From the NCBI GenBank assembly GCA_029979565.1, contig JAPOHG010000007.1, positions 1 through 52,738 on the forward strand: a stretch of 52,738 nucleotides of DNA, given 5' to 3'. Below the pieces are notes generated by a model. It worked only from the letters and a program-made list of their open reading frames with translations, was not told where the DNA came from and did no database searches. This document shows positions 42,689 through 50,592 of the stretch, piece after piece. The translations under genes were made by a program, and so were the position numbers. This DNA comes from a bacterium (GTDB taxonomy: Bacteria > Bacteroidota > Bacteroidia > Flavobacteriales_D > Sanyastnellaceae). The stretch's first letter is position 1, and the number at the start of each line of letters is the position of its first letter.

Positions 42689-44239
42689 ATGACCCGCATC
42701 CTAACCCTGATGGCTGCCGCACTTTGCGTCGCGCACGCCTCTGCTCAAACCGAGGGAAACAACGTCTTCGGCCCCGACCACATCCTCCAAGTCGACATTG
42801 ATTTTTACAGCCCAACCTACTGGGACGAATTGCTAGCGGAGTACGACGGCGAACAGAATTACATACCCGCGGCCATCACCATCGCTACCGAAGTTGACAC
42901 CACCACCCTGGATTCGGTGGGCATCCGGTTGAAGGGCAATTCGAGCATGAACCACCCCGGCAACAAGAAGCCCTTCAAGGTGGACTTCAACCGCTTCATC
43001 CCCGGCCAAGCGTACGACTTGCTCAAGAAACTCAACTTCAACAACGGCTTCAAGGACCCCACGTTTGCCCGGGAAAAAGTCTTCTTGGACCTGTGCGAAG
43101 ATGCTGGGGTTTTGGCGCCACGGGCCACGTTTGCGGAAGTGCGGTACAACGGCGAAGCGTGGGGCTTCTACACGGTCGTGGAACAGATTGACGACCAATT
43201 CCTCGACCGCAGCATCGGCGACGACGACGGCATGCTCTTCAAAGCTGGGTCCAATTTCGGGCCGGGCAGCGACGAACCAAGCCTCGTCTACGAAGGCCCT
43301 AACGCTTCGGACTACGGCGATGCCTACGAACTCAAAATGAACGAATCGGACGACTGGTCGGATTTCATTGGATTCATTGAATTCATCAACACCGCCTCGG
43401 ACGAGCAATTCGAAAACGAGCTGGGTGACCACCTCGATCTGCAACCGTATTTGCGATCAGCCGCGTTGGACAACCTGTTCGCCAACTTGGATAGCTACAC
43501 GCTCTCCGCACGCAATTACTACCTCTACCAAAACACCACCCTCGGACGTTGGCAGTGGATCAAGTGGGACTGCAACGAGACGTTCGGAAGCTATGCCATG
43601 GGCGTGCCGGGGGACATGGCGGAGCTCGATGTGGAATTCGATGGCGGCAATTACGACCGGCCGTTGCTCGAGCGCATCCTCGCGAACGAGAACTTGAAAA
43701 ACGCCTACTTGGCGGAAATGTGCGAACTCCGGGAACTGTATTTCAATTCCGAATACCTCGACCCCCGCCTCGACGCCATCCAAGCATTGATCCAAAATGC
43801 GGTGTACAACGACGACAACAAGATGTACTCCAACGCCGACTTCGCAGCCAACTTCGACAACAACCTTAACACCGGGGGGCCCGGAGGAGGAGGAGGGCCC
43901 GGAGGGTTGCTGTACGGGCTGCATTCCTTCGTGGCCGATCGCAGTGCCTTCGTGGCCAATGAGGTGGATTGTACCACATTGAATGTCTCCACGTCGCACC
44001 CTAAGCACCGGCTTGCCATTTTCCCCAATCCCGCAAGCAATCAGATATTCGTGCAGTGGACCGATGAAGGAAAAAACGGAGACATGACCCTCTTTTCCAT
44101 AAGCGGACAGGCCGTCCAACAGTGGCAGAATGTGGCCTCCGGCTCACAACTAGTTTTTGACGTGCCCGCGGGGCTGTACGTACTTCGTTCCAAACTCGGA
44201 TCCTACGTTGTTACCAAACCTGTTCAGGTGGTCAAGTAG
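42689..44239 (+). CDS. CotH-like kinase-fold protein with T9SS type A sorting domain
   Basis: 516 residues from the ATG at 42689, which begins a good signal peptide (MTRILTLMAAALCVAHASAQ). An upstream ATG at 42647 overlaps the previous stop and is a possible alternative. The CotH domain (about 30-400) shows RLKGNSSMNHPGNKKPFKVDFNRF, LKKLNFNNGFKDPTFAREKVFLDL, WGFYTVVEQIDDQFLDR, GMLFKAGSNF and the metal-binding WIKWDCNETFGSY. CotH proteins are atypical protein kinases in spore formers; the role of secreted bacterial ones is open. A glycine-rich linker (GGPGGGGGPGG) precedes the C-terminal sorting domain (LAIFPNPASNQIFVQW... ending VTKPVQVVK), so it should be exported by T9SS to the cell surface. 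Confidence 0.87.
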   Translation: MTRILTLMAAALCVAHASAQTEGNNVFGPDHILQVDIDFYSPTYWDELLAEYDGEQNYIPAAITIATEVDTTTLDSVGIRLKGNSSMNHPGNKKPFKVDFNRFIPGQAYDLLKKLNFNNGFKDPTFAREKVFLDLCEDAGVLAPRATFAEVRYNGEAWGFYTVVEQIDDQFLDRSIGDDDGMLFKAGSNFGPGSDEPSLVYEGPNASDYGDAYELKMNESDDWSDFIGFIEFINTASDEQFENELGDHLDLQPYLRSAALDNLFANLDSYTLSARNYYLYQNTTLGRWQWIKWDCNETFGSYAMGVPGDMAELDVEFDGGNYDRPLLERILANENLKNAYLAEMCELRELYFNSEYLDPRLDAIQALIQNAVYNDDNKMYSNADFAANFDNNLNTGGPGGGGGPGGLLYGLHSFVADRSAFVANEVDCTTLNVSTSHPKHRLAIFPNPASNQIFVQWTDEGKNGDMTLFSISGQAVQQWQNVASGSQLVFDVPAGLYVLRSKLGSYVVTKPVQVVK

Positions 44240-44348
44240 TGTTGAAGAAAAGCAAACAACGCCTCACTGTGGTCAAAGGGGCCCTAATATCTCCGACCTT
44301 CGCAGCATGAATTGAGCGAAACTGCTCAGTTCACGATTTAATATTCTT

Positions 44349-45764
44349 TTGAGTTCATTTGACGAATTGGGTCTTTGCACACCTGTGCTGAAGGCCATCG
44401 AAGCGTTGGGTTACGAAACCCCAACCCCCATCCAAGCCCAAGCCATCCCCAAAGTGCTCGCCGGACACGACGTCCTTGGCGTTGCACAAACCGGCACGGG
44501 CAAAACAGCAGCATTCAGCCTGCCCATGATCAACCGACTCCACTTGGAGCGGTACAGCGGTCAATTCCGCCCCATCCGCGGGCTGATTTTGACCCCAACA
44601 CGGGAACTGGCCAAGCAAATTGAAGACAACATCCTCGGCTACACAAAAGGTGTCAAGCTCTTCTCGGTCACGCTATTCGGTGGTGTCAGCCAGCACAGCC
44701 AAGTGCAAAAACTTCGGCGCGGTGTGGACATTGTGGTCGCCACCCCCGGGCGATTGCTTGACCTCATGGACCAAGGGTTCGTCAACCTACAGCACTTGGA
44801 TTACTTCGTGCTCGACGAAGCGGACACCATGATGGATATGGGCTTCATCCACGACTTGCGACGCATTATCAAACACTTGCCACAAAACCGCCAATCGCTG
44901 TTTTTTTCGGCGACAATGCCGCCCAATATCTTGCAGTTCGCAAGCACCATGCTCAAGGACCCCGAACGGGTGGAGGTGGCTCCTGAAAGCACCGCCGCCG
45001 ATACGGTGGACCAGCACATGCTTTTCGTGGATCAAAACGACAAGCGCGACCTCTTGGTGCACCTATTGAAACAAGAGGACGTCGAAACCGCCTTGGTTTT
45101 CACCCGCACCAAATACGGCGCCGACAAGGTTGTCCGCCACCTGAAGCGCAACAAAATCAAGTCCGAGGCCATCCACGGCAACAAAACCCAACCCCAGCGC
45201 GACCGGGCTATGAAGGCATTCCGTGCCGGCGACTTGAACATCCTCATTGCTACGGATATCGCTTCCCGCGGCATTGACGTCACCGGCGTCAGCCACGTCA
45301 TCAACTTCGAAATCCCCAACATTTCGGAGACGTACGTACACCGCATCGGCCGAACCGGACGCGCCGGCGCCAGCGGCGTCGCCTGGTCGTTGGTCAATGA
45401 AGCCGACGAGCGCAAATACATGGAGGACATCCAGCGCTTGATGGACCGGGAGGTCCCGGTTCTCGAAGACCACCCCTGGCACAACGGCATGGAAGACATT
45501 CCGCTGCACCGCGGTGGCGGCACGCGTTCCAACCACAAAAGTGGCGGTGACAACCGATCCAACGACGGTAAGCGCTCGTTCAAGAAGAAGCCCCGGAACA
45601 AGCGACCCTTCAACAAAACCGGCGGACCCGGAGGGCCGGGTGGGCGCTCGGGTGAAGGGCAAAAGCAGGGACAGGGACAAGGCAACGGCCGTGGCAAACG
45701 GCCTTCACGAAAGAAGGGCGGCAACAACTTTGGAGGCCGGAAATTCAAGCCCGGCAACGGTTAA
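44349..45764 (+). CDS. DEAD-box ATP-dependent RNA helicase (RhlE-like)
   Basis: 471 residues. The only start that keeps the Q motif is a TTG at 44349 (residues SSFDELGLCTPVLKAIEALGYETPTPIQ); an in-frame TGA at 44313 and no ATG between them exclude other choices. Motifs in order: AQTGTGKT (46-53), PTRELAKQ, TPGRLLD, VLDEADTM, FSATMP, TDIASRGIDV and HRIGRTGRAG. The C-terminal 90 residues are a basic Gly/Lys/Arg-rich tail (KKPRNKRPFNKTGGPGGPGGRSGEG...) for RNA binding. It unwinds RNA in ribosome assembly or mRNA turnover. The 109-base leader and weak start codon suggest translational control, as in cold-induced helicases. Confidence 0.94.
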   Translation: MSSFDELGLCTPVLKAIEALGYETPTPIQAQAIPKVLAGHDVLGVAQTGTGKTAAFSLPMINRLHLERYSGQFRPIRGLILTPTRELAKQIEDNILGYTKGVKLFSVTLFGGVSQHSQVQKLRRGVDIVVATPGRLLDLMDQGFVNLQHLDYFVLDEADTMMDMGFIHDLRRIIKHLPQNRQSLFFSATMPPNILQFASTMLKDPERVEVAPESTAADTVDQHMLFVDQNDKRDLLVHLLKQEDVETALVFTRTKYGADKVVRHLKRNKIKSEAIHGNKTQPQRDRAMKAFRAGDLNILIATDIASRGIDVTGVSHVINFEIPNISETYVHRIGRTGRAGASGVAWSLVNEADERKYMEDIQRLMDREVPVLEDHPWHNGMEDIPLHRGGGTRSNHKSGGDNRSNDGKRSFKKKPRNKRPFNKTGGPGGPGGRSGEGQKQGQGQGNGRGKRPSRKKGGNNFGGRKFKPGNG

Positions 45765-45806
45765 TCGCGAACATTTTGTGGGCTCAAACGCTTGGTTTAC
45801 CATCCC

Positions 45807-46973
45807 ATGAGCGCACACGAAATGGACAGCAATGACTTGGTAACAGAAGCCGCTGAGTTTCTGGAAACGTGGCGCGCGCATCCCGAAGCAGACCCACCTT
45901 CGGAAGAAGCCTGTAAATTGCGCTTGAAGGAAATTTCGGACGAGGTACAAACGACCGGTCTGTACACACACACCGCTCGGGAACTCGAATTCGGAGCGCG
46001 CTTAGCCTGGAAGCACAGCAACCGCTGCATTGGCCGGCACCTTTGGCGCTCCTTGGAAGTGCGCGATTGCCGAACGCTCCACAACGCACCTGATCGAGAA
46101 GAACGTGCCATCGAAGCCCTGACGGACCATCTGACGAATGCCTACCGCGACGGCAAAATCAAAAGCATCATCAGCATTTTCGCCCCGCGCACACCCGGTC
46201 AGCCCGACCCGGTCCGCATGGCCAATCATCAGCTCATCCGCTACGCCGGATTTGCAGCAGCAGGCGACCCCGACTCCCGTGCCATCACGTCGCATTTCTT
46301 GCAAGTCGGTTGGAAGCCTGAGCAGCAAGGCGACTTTACGTTGCTGCCTTGGCAATTTTATTGGGACGAATGGCCCGGCTACGCACACGATGTGCTGGCA
46401 ACGCAGCCGGAATTAGCGCAAGAGGTCCGGCTCGAACACCCTGAAAACGCCGCATTTTCCGAGCTCCAACTCCAATGGTACGCCTTGCCTGTGTTGGCCG
46501 ACATGGCCCTCAAGATCGGGGGTGTTGTGTACCCTTTTGCTCCGTTCAATGGCTTCTACATGGGCACTGAAATTGGCGCTCGCAACTTGGCCGACGCCAA
46601 TCGGTACGACCGGCTGCCTGCTATAGCCCAGTGCTTCGGACTCGATACCAGCACCGAACGCAGCCTCTGGCGGGATCGTGCGCTGGTCGAGCTCAACCGC
46701 GCCGTGCTCTACAGCTTTGACAAAGCGGGCATTTCGGTGGGCGACCACCACAACCTCGGCGCGCAATTCGAAGCATTCTGTACGCATGAGTCGGGGAAAG
46801 AACGCGAGGTAACCGGTGACTGGTCATGGCTCAACCCGCCCCTTTCTGGGCCGCAAACACCCCAATTTCACCGGGAATACGACAACACCGTCTGCCAGCA
46901 CACCAACTTTTTCTACCAGGCCCCACTGTGGCAGCAAACCAAGCCCTCAACTGGCTGCCCCTTCCACCTCTGA
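45807..46973 (+). CDS. nos: Bacterial nitric oxide synthase, oxygenase domain only
   Basis: 388 residues from the ATG at 45807. It oxidises L-arginine to citrulline and nitric oxide at a heme-thiolate centre in the cytoplasm. Visible hallmarks: the heme ligand Cys74 in AWKHSNRCIGRHLW with the conserved Trp68 six residues before it; the substrate-binding Glu255 in PFNGFYMGTEIGARNLAD; the Arg-rich NRY that follows; the DHH of VGDHHNLGAQF; and NFFYQAPLW near the end. The motif usually read as NGWYMGTEIG has Phe250 in place of Trp. As in other bacterial enzymes there is no calmodulin site or reductase domain, and no flavodoxin/reductase gene is nearby. It starts 42 bases after the DEAD-box helicase; a bidirectional-looking terminator follows. 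Confidence 0.94.
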   Translation: MSAHEMDSNDLVTEAAEFLETWRAHPEADPPSEEACKLRLKEISDEVQTTGLYTHTARELEFGARLAWKHSNRCIGRHLWRSLEVRDCRTLHNAPDREERAIEALTDHLTNAYRDGKIKSIISIFAPRTPGQPDPVRMANHQLIRYAGFAAAGDPDSRAITSHFLQVGWKPEQQGDFTLLPWQFYWDEWPGYAHDVLATQPELAQEVRLEHPENAAFSELQLQWYALPVLADMALKIGGVVYPFAPFNGFYMGTEIGARNLADANRYDRLPAIAQCFGLDTSTERSLWRDRALVELNRAVLYSFDKAGISVGDHHNLGAQFEAFCTHESGKEREVTGDWSWLNPPLSGPQTPQFHREYDNTVCQHTNFFYQAPLWQQTKPSTGCPFHL

Positions 46974-47040
46974 TTGGACGTGCTTAACTTAAGCGACGGC
47001 GTCACCACGCCACACCCGCTGTCAAAATTTTAGGCGTCAA

Positions 47041-47072
47041 AAAACCCCGGATGCGCGAACACCCGGGGTTTT
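47041..47072. terminator. Bidirectional terminator between nos and the esterase-like gene
   Basis: AAAACCCCGG and CCGGGGTTTT pair in a 10-base stem around a 12-base loop, with A and T runs on either side. It can serve the plus-strand nos and the minus-strand convergent gene. Confidence 0.8.
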
Positions 47073-47093
47073 GTTCAGACTGAATGTGATCCA

Positions 47094-48656
47094 TCAACGA
47101 ATGATGGATACCAACTGGGATTCGTTGCCAATCTGGATGATGTATGTGCCGGAAGTCAGGTTGCTCAAGTCAACAGAGAAGCTTCCCTCCACACCTACCA
47201 ATGGCCATTGGCGCACAATACGACCGTCCATCGTGTAAAGCGAGCAGAATGGCGCTGGCTCGTTGAATGCAATCGTCGTGTAACCTCGGGTCGGGTTCGG
47301 ATACACGGTGAAGGTTTCGCCCTTCACCACATCTTCCACGCCGCTGCTCGATTCGGTCAAGCCCAATGCTGCTGCCATCCGCGGAGCTGTATAGCCTTGA
47401 ATGACGTCAATCCAAGGAAGCGCTTCATCCGGACCCATGGTGGGATTCAATGACAACTGGGTGGCCGTGATGTTCGTGCCGTTGGCGGAGTCAACCGCCT
47501 GCGTGATGGCGACGTCCCACCACTGCCATGGTGAACTGTCAAACGGCTCGGACGGCGCACCGTCAACATAATTGTTCAGTACCGGGTACAACCCGTCCAT
47601 GCCGTCGTTTAGCGCATTCGCTGCCACCGAAATGTCGTCCGCCAATTCCAAGCTTTGGAAGATGTCGTTGTTGTTTGGTGCTTCTTGGGCATTGATGATG
47701 GCGTGGAAATCATACGCCCCTGTGGCCTCAATCACCGGCTCATTGGTGGTCGGCACCACTACTACGCCAGTGGTGTAAGGAGCAAATTGATCGTGCGGAC
47801 AGTGGAAGCTCACCATCGGCACATCTCCGGCATCCAACCATTCGGCTGAACCCATGGCCCCACCCGTGTTCATCTGGAAGTTGAATTCCGAACTGTACTC
47901 CGGGTAGTGGCCAACACAAAGTTGAGTGCCGTCGGGCGCGAAGCCGTCTTGCTTGGCCTCTGGGTCGCCGTTGATGGCTTCGATCACCATCGGGATGAAT
48001 GAGCCATCGCCCGGGTCGTACCAAAAGCTCTCAATGGCTTCTCCGGCGTTGTTCAAAATGATGTCGTTGTAATCCTGCAATGTCGCTGAAGCAAGTGTGA
48101 CGTAGCCCCCGGTGCCGTCGCCGAACATAGCGATTTTGTCCGGGTCAATACCGTACTCATTGCCCATCTCTGCTGCATTCATGCGGAAGTAGCGAACGGC
48201 CGTGCGCGCGTCTTGAACGCCGCGGTATGCTGCGTTGATGAGCTGATACGTACGCTCAACTTGCGTGCCCGCCAGAGGGTTCCATCCAAGGCGGTAGTCC
48301 ACTGAAGCCGTGACATACCCCATTCGTGCAAAACGGTTGGCCAGCTCTACAATGGAACTGTCCTTGCGGGTGCCAAGGGGTGAGCCGTTCAGGTACTGCG
48401 GCAGAAAATTACCTGTGTGAAACAGAAGGACCAAGGGGCGGCTGGTGAGGGTGTCACCGACGGGTTCATATACATCCAAAAACTGGGTCATCTGCATCGG
48501 AGGAAGTCCCTGCAATGCCGTGATCACTGTGATGTTCGAGGCATACACGACATCTTCAGTAACCTGAACCTCATCAAATACTTCATCCAAGTAACGCTCT
48601 TGTGCTTGGAGCCCAAAGGCCAAGGTCAACAGCAGTAATGTAAAAATTTGCTTCAT
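47094..48656 (-). CDS. Secreted alpha/beta-hydrolase-fold protein with T9SS type A sorting domain; nucleophile serine missing
   Basis: 520 residues: signal peptide (MKQIFTLLLLTLAFGLQAQ), an alpha/beta-hydrolase-like domain (about 20-400), and a C-terminal T9SS domain (FTVYPNPTRGYTTIAF...GTYIIQIGNESQLVSIIR). The strand before the oxyanion hole is RPLVLLFHTGNF and the helix region QDARTAVRYFRMNA is typical of carboxylesterases. The nucleophile elbow, however, reads AMFGDGTGGYV, so Gly stands where GxSxG enzymes have Ser. A histidine-containing SFHCPHDQFAPY follows. It may be a non-catalytic, ligand-binding member or use another residue (the neighbouring Thr). Surface-exposed through T9SS. Convergent with nos across a terminator. 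Confidence 0.83.
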   Translation of the reverse strand: MKQIFTLLLLTLAFGLQAQERYLDEVFDEVQVTEDVVYASNITVITALQGLPPMQMTQFLDVYEPVGDTLTSRPLVLLFHTGNFLPQYLNGSPLGTRKDSSIVELANRFARMGYVTASVDYRLGWNPLAGTQVERTYQLINAAYRGVQDARTAVRYFRMNAAEMGNEYGIDPDKIAMFGDGTGGYVTLASATLQDYNDIILNNAGEAIESFWYDPGDGSFIPMVIEAINGDPEAKQDGFAPDGTQLCVGHYPEYSSEFNFQMNTGGAMGSAEWLDAGDVPMVSFHCPHDQFAPYTTGVVVVPTTNEPVIEATGAYDFHAIINAQEAPNNNDIFQSLELADDISVAANALNDGMDGLYPVLNNYVDGAPSEPFDSSPWQWWDVAITQAVDSANGTNITATQLSLNPTMGPDEALPWIDVIQGYTAPRMAAALGLTESSSGVEDVVKGETFTVYPNPTRGYTTIAFNEPAPFCSLYTMDGRIVRQWPLVGVEGSFSVDLSNLTSGTYIIQIGNESQLVSIIR

Positions 48657-48827
48657 GCGGAATAGGGTTGATTTGTGATTCCAAATTAGGCGGGTGTCGC
48701 ACGGTTGAAACGCCTTATTTCGAAAAGCTATGAACCATGGTTATCAACAATTTGAGGGTAGTGCCCTTGGAATGAACTAAACCCGTCGATTCTCGCGTTT
48801 GTAACTGGAATGCTGTTACTTTACATC

Positions 48828-49250
48828 ATGCGAAAGTTTGAAACCCTTGCCCTTTTCCTTGTGCTTTTATCCGTTGAAGTACAGGCACAAGACACGCCGA
48901 TGAATGCCCCTGAGGTTATGCCGGTGCTCAATTCATGTGCGCTGATTGAAGATCGTACGGAGCGTGAAACCTGTTCCAATCAAGGCATCATGGAGCACAT
49001 CATCAACAAACTGCAATACCCTGAAGCCGCGCAACAAGCTGGCATCGAAGGCACCGTCATTGTCAAATTCATCATTGACAAAAGGGGGCAAGTCAGCGAA
49101 GCAAAAGTGCTCAAAGGTCCTGAGGCGCTGTCAAAGGCAGCCGAAACGGTGGTGCGGGGATTGCCTGGATTCACACCGGGCACACAAAACGGAAAGCCCG
49201 TCAATGTCGAGCTCGTGTTGCCCATCCGATTCGCCCTTTCTGACGACTAA
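48828..49250 (+). CDS. Stand-alone TonB C-terminal-domain protein
   Basis: 140 residues from the ATG at 48828 (MRKFETLALFLVLLSVEVQAQ), a cleavable-looking signal peptide rather than the usual membrane anchor and proline-rich spacer of TonB. The C-terminal domain (about 60-138) fits the TonB fold: LQYPEAAQQAGIEGTVIVKFIIDKRGQVSEAKVLKGPEALSKAAETVVRGLPGFTPGTQNGKPVNVELVLPIRF. Two cysteines before it (CALIEDRTERETC) could form a disulfide. Without an anchor or ExbBD neighbours it is unlikely to energise receptors directly; a regulatory or structural periplasmic role is more plausible. The coiled-coil gene starts 18 bases downstream. Confidence 0.85.
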   Translation: MRKFETLALFLVLLSVEVQAQDTPMNAPEVMPVLNSCALIEDRTERETCSNQGIMEHIINKLQYPEAAQQAGIEGTVIVKFIIDKRGQVSEAKVLKGPEALSKAAETVVRGLPGFTPGTQNGKPVNVELVLPIRFALSDD

Positions 49251-49268
49251 ATCCCGACGTCTTTTTTC

Positions 49269-50138
49269 ATGGATTCACAACGCGTCCTGATTGCAGTATC
49301 TGCTGTTCTTGCCTTTCTATGCCTCTTTCTAGGGCTTCAGCTTTACCAAAAAGGGGAAACCATTGAGGCGATTGAGGGGGACAACGCGACCCTGACCTTG
49401 GAGCGTGATCAAGTCTTGTTTGACCTCGAAAAGTTGCGGTTCAGTTACGACACCCTCTCCACGGAAAACGCACTCATGCTCGCCGAAATTGCAGACCAGC
49501 GCGGGCAAATCGACCGGCTGATGACCCGCGTGAAAAACGGAAATTGGGAACTCGGAAAAGTCAAGAAGGAGGCCGAAACCCTTCGCTCCATCATGAAGGG
49601 TTATGTTGCAACCATTGATTCATTGAATCAACTCAACCTCGCATTGATCGACGAAAATGACCAAATGCGCGCCCGGGTAGAAGCCATCCAAGAGCGCAAC
49701 GCCAACTTGGTGGAACGCCAGCAAAACATGGAGGAAATGATTGTAGCAGGGCAAACCTTACAGGCTGCCGAGGCCGCTGCAACGGGGATCCGGGTGTTGT
49801 CCAATGGCCGTCAACGGGACACCGACCGCGCCGCACGCACGAGCATGGTCAAGGTCTGTTTTACCCTGCTCGAAAATCGCATCGCCCAAGCCGGTGAGAA
49901 AACCCTGCACCTTCAGGTCAAAAACGCCAATGGCGAGGTGCTCGTTGGCGAACAAACAGCGGGTGTGAACGACGCAGGCACTCCTGTCAGCGCAACCCGG
50001 AAGGTCGACTACAACAATGAGCGTGTGGAGGCCTGCATTTTTTACATTCCACAAGGCACCTTAACTGCCGGCGCCTATTCCGTTGCGCTACTCGAAGGTG
50101 ACGAGACAATCGGAAGAGCTCAGCTTGTTTTGAACTAA
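49269..50138 (+). CDS. Membrane-anchored coiled-coil protein of unknown function
   Basis: 289 residues. One N-terminal membrane helix (VLIAVSAVLAFLCLFLGLQLY, about 6-26) is followed by a long coiled coil with heptad-like hydrophobics (about 30-170, LEKLRFSYDTLSTENALMLAEIADQRGQIDRLM...). A compact C-terminal beta-domain follows (about 190-289, MVKVCFTLLENRIAQAGEKTLHLQVKNANGEVLVGEQ). The layout recalls a Bacteroidota protein family of unknown role in the envelope. Having no cleavable signal, it should stay in the inner membrane with the coil in the periplasm. It probably shares a transcript with the TonB-domain gene upstream. Confidence 0.8.
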   Translation: MDSQRVLIAVSAVLAFLCLFLGLQLYQKGETIEAIEGDNATLTLERDQVLFDLEKLRFSYDTLSTENALMLAEIADQRGQIDRLMTRVKNGNWELGKVKKEAETLRSIMKGYVATIDSLNQLNLALIDENDQMRARVEAIQERNANLVERQQNMEEMIVAGQTLQAAEAAATGIRVLSNGRQRDTDRAARTSMVKVCFTLLENRIAQAGEKTLHLQVKNANGEVLVGEQTAGVNDAGTPVSATRKVDYNNERVEACIFYIPQGTLTAGAYSVALLEGDETIGRAQLVLN

Positions 50139-50212
50139 CGCGCCTGTCAACTGCCGAAGGGCGTTCAGAAAAAAGGCCTAAAAAAAAGCGGAACCGTGCG
50201 CATGATTGCAGC

Positions 50213-50578
50213 ATGAATGCCACTGAACGAGGCCGCTGGGGAGAGACGCTTGCGGTCATTCACCTTGAAAAACACAAAACCCAAGTACTCCTGCGCAATT
50301 GGCGATGGAATCGTTTTGAAATTGACCTCATCGGACGCAGTGGCGAGACGTGGGTTTTTGTGGAAGTCAAGGTGCGCAAGTGGGGGTTCGGCGCTGCGGG
50401 CGTTGAAGCCGTGAACAGCCAAAAACAAGAGCGCATCATACGCGCAGCACATCACTTCTTGCGCATCCACGACATCGATGCGAGCCGAATCCGATTTGAC
50501 ATCATCTCCATCGAATACAACCGCCACATGCGTCGCATCAATCACATTCCTGACGCATTCATTTGCCTTCCCACTTGA
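50213..50578 (+). CDS. yraN: YraN family (UPF0102) nuclease-fold protein
   Basis: 121 residues, family-typical length. It has the restriction-endonuclease-like core: GRWGETLAVIHLEKH at the N-terminus, LLRNWRWNRFEIDLIGRSGETWVFVEVKVRK (the Glu, Asp and ExK residues that would bind metal), then a helix with QKQERIIRAAHHFL and IRFDIISIEYN. The function of the family is not settled; links to DNA processing have been suggested. It is cytoplasmic with no signal. It ends 14 bases before the pseudouridine synthase ATG, and the -7 box of that gene overlaps the space between them. Confidence 0.93.
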   Translation: MNATERGRWGETLAVIHLEKHKTQVLLRNWRWNRFEIDLIGRSGETWVFVEVKVRKWGFGAAGVEAVNSQKQERIIRAAHHFLRIHDIDASRIRFDIISIEYNRHMRRINHIPDAFICLPT

Positions 50579-50580
50579 GG

Positions 50581-50588
50581 TATCTTTG
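50581..50588 (+). promoter_or_regulatory. -7 box of the pseudouridine synthase gene
   Basis: TATCTTTG, a perfect TAnnTTTG, ends 4 bases before the ATG at 50593. It begins two bases after the yraN stop codon. Confidence 0.45.
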
Positions 50589-50592
50589 CGCC

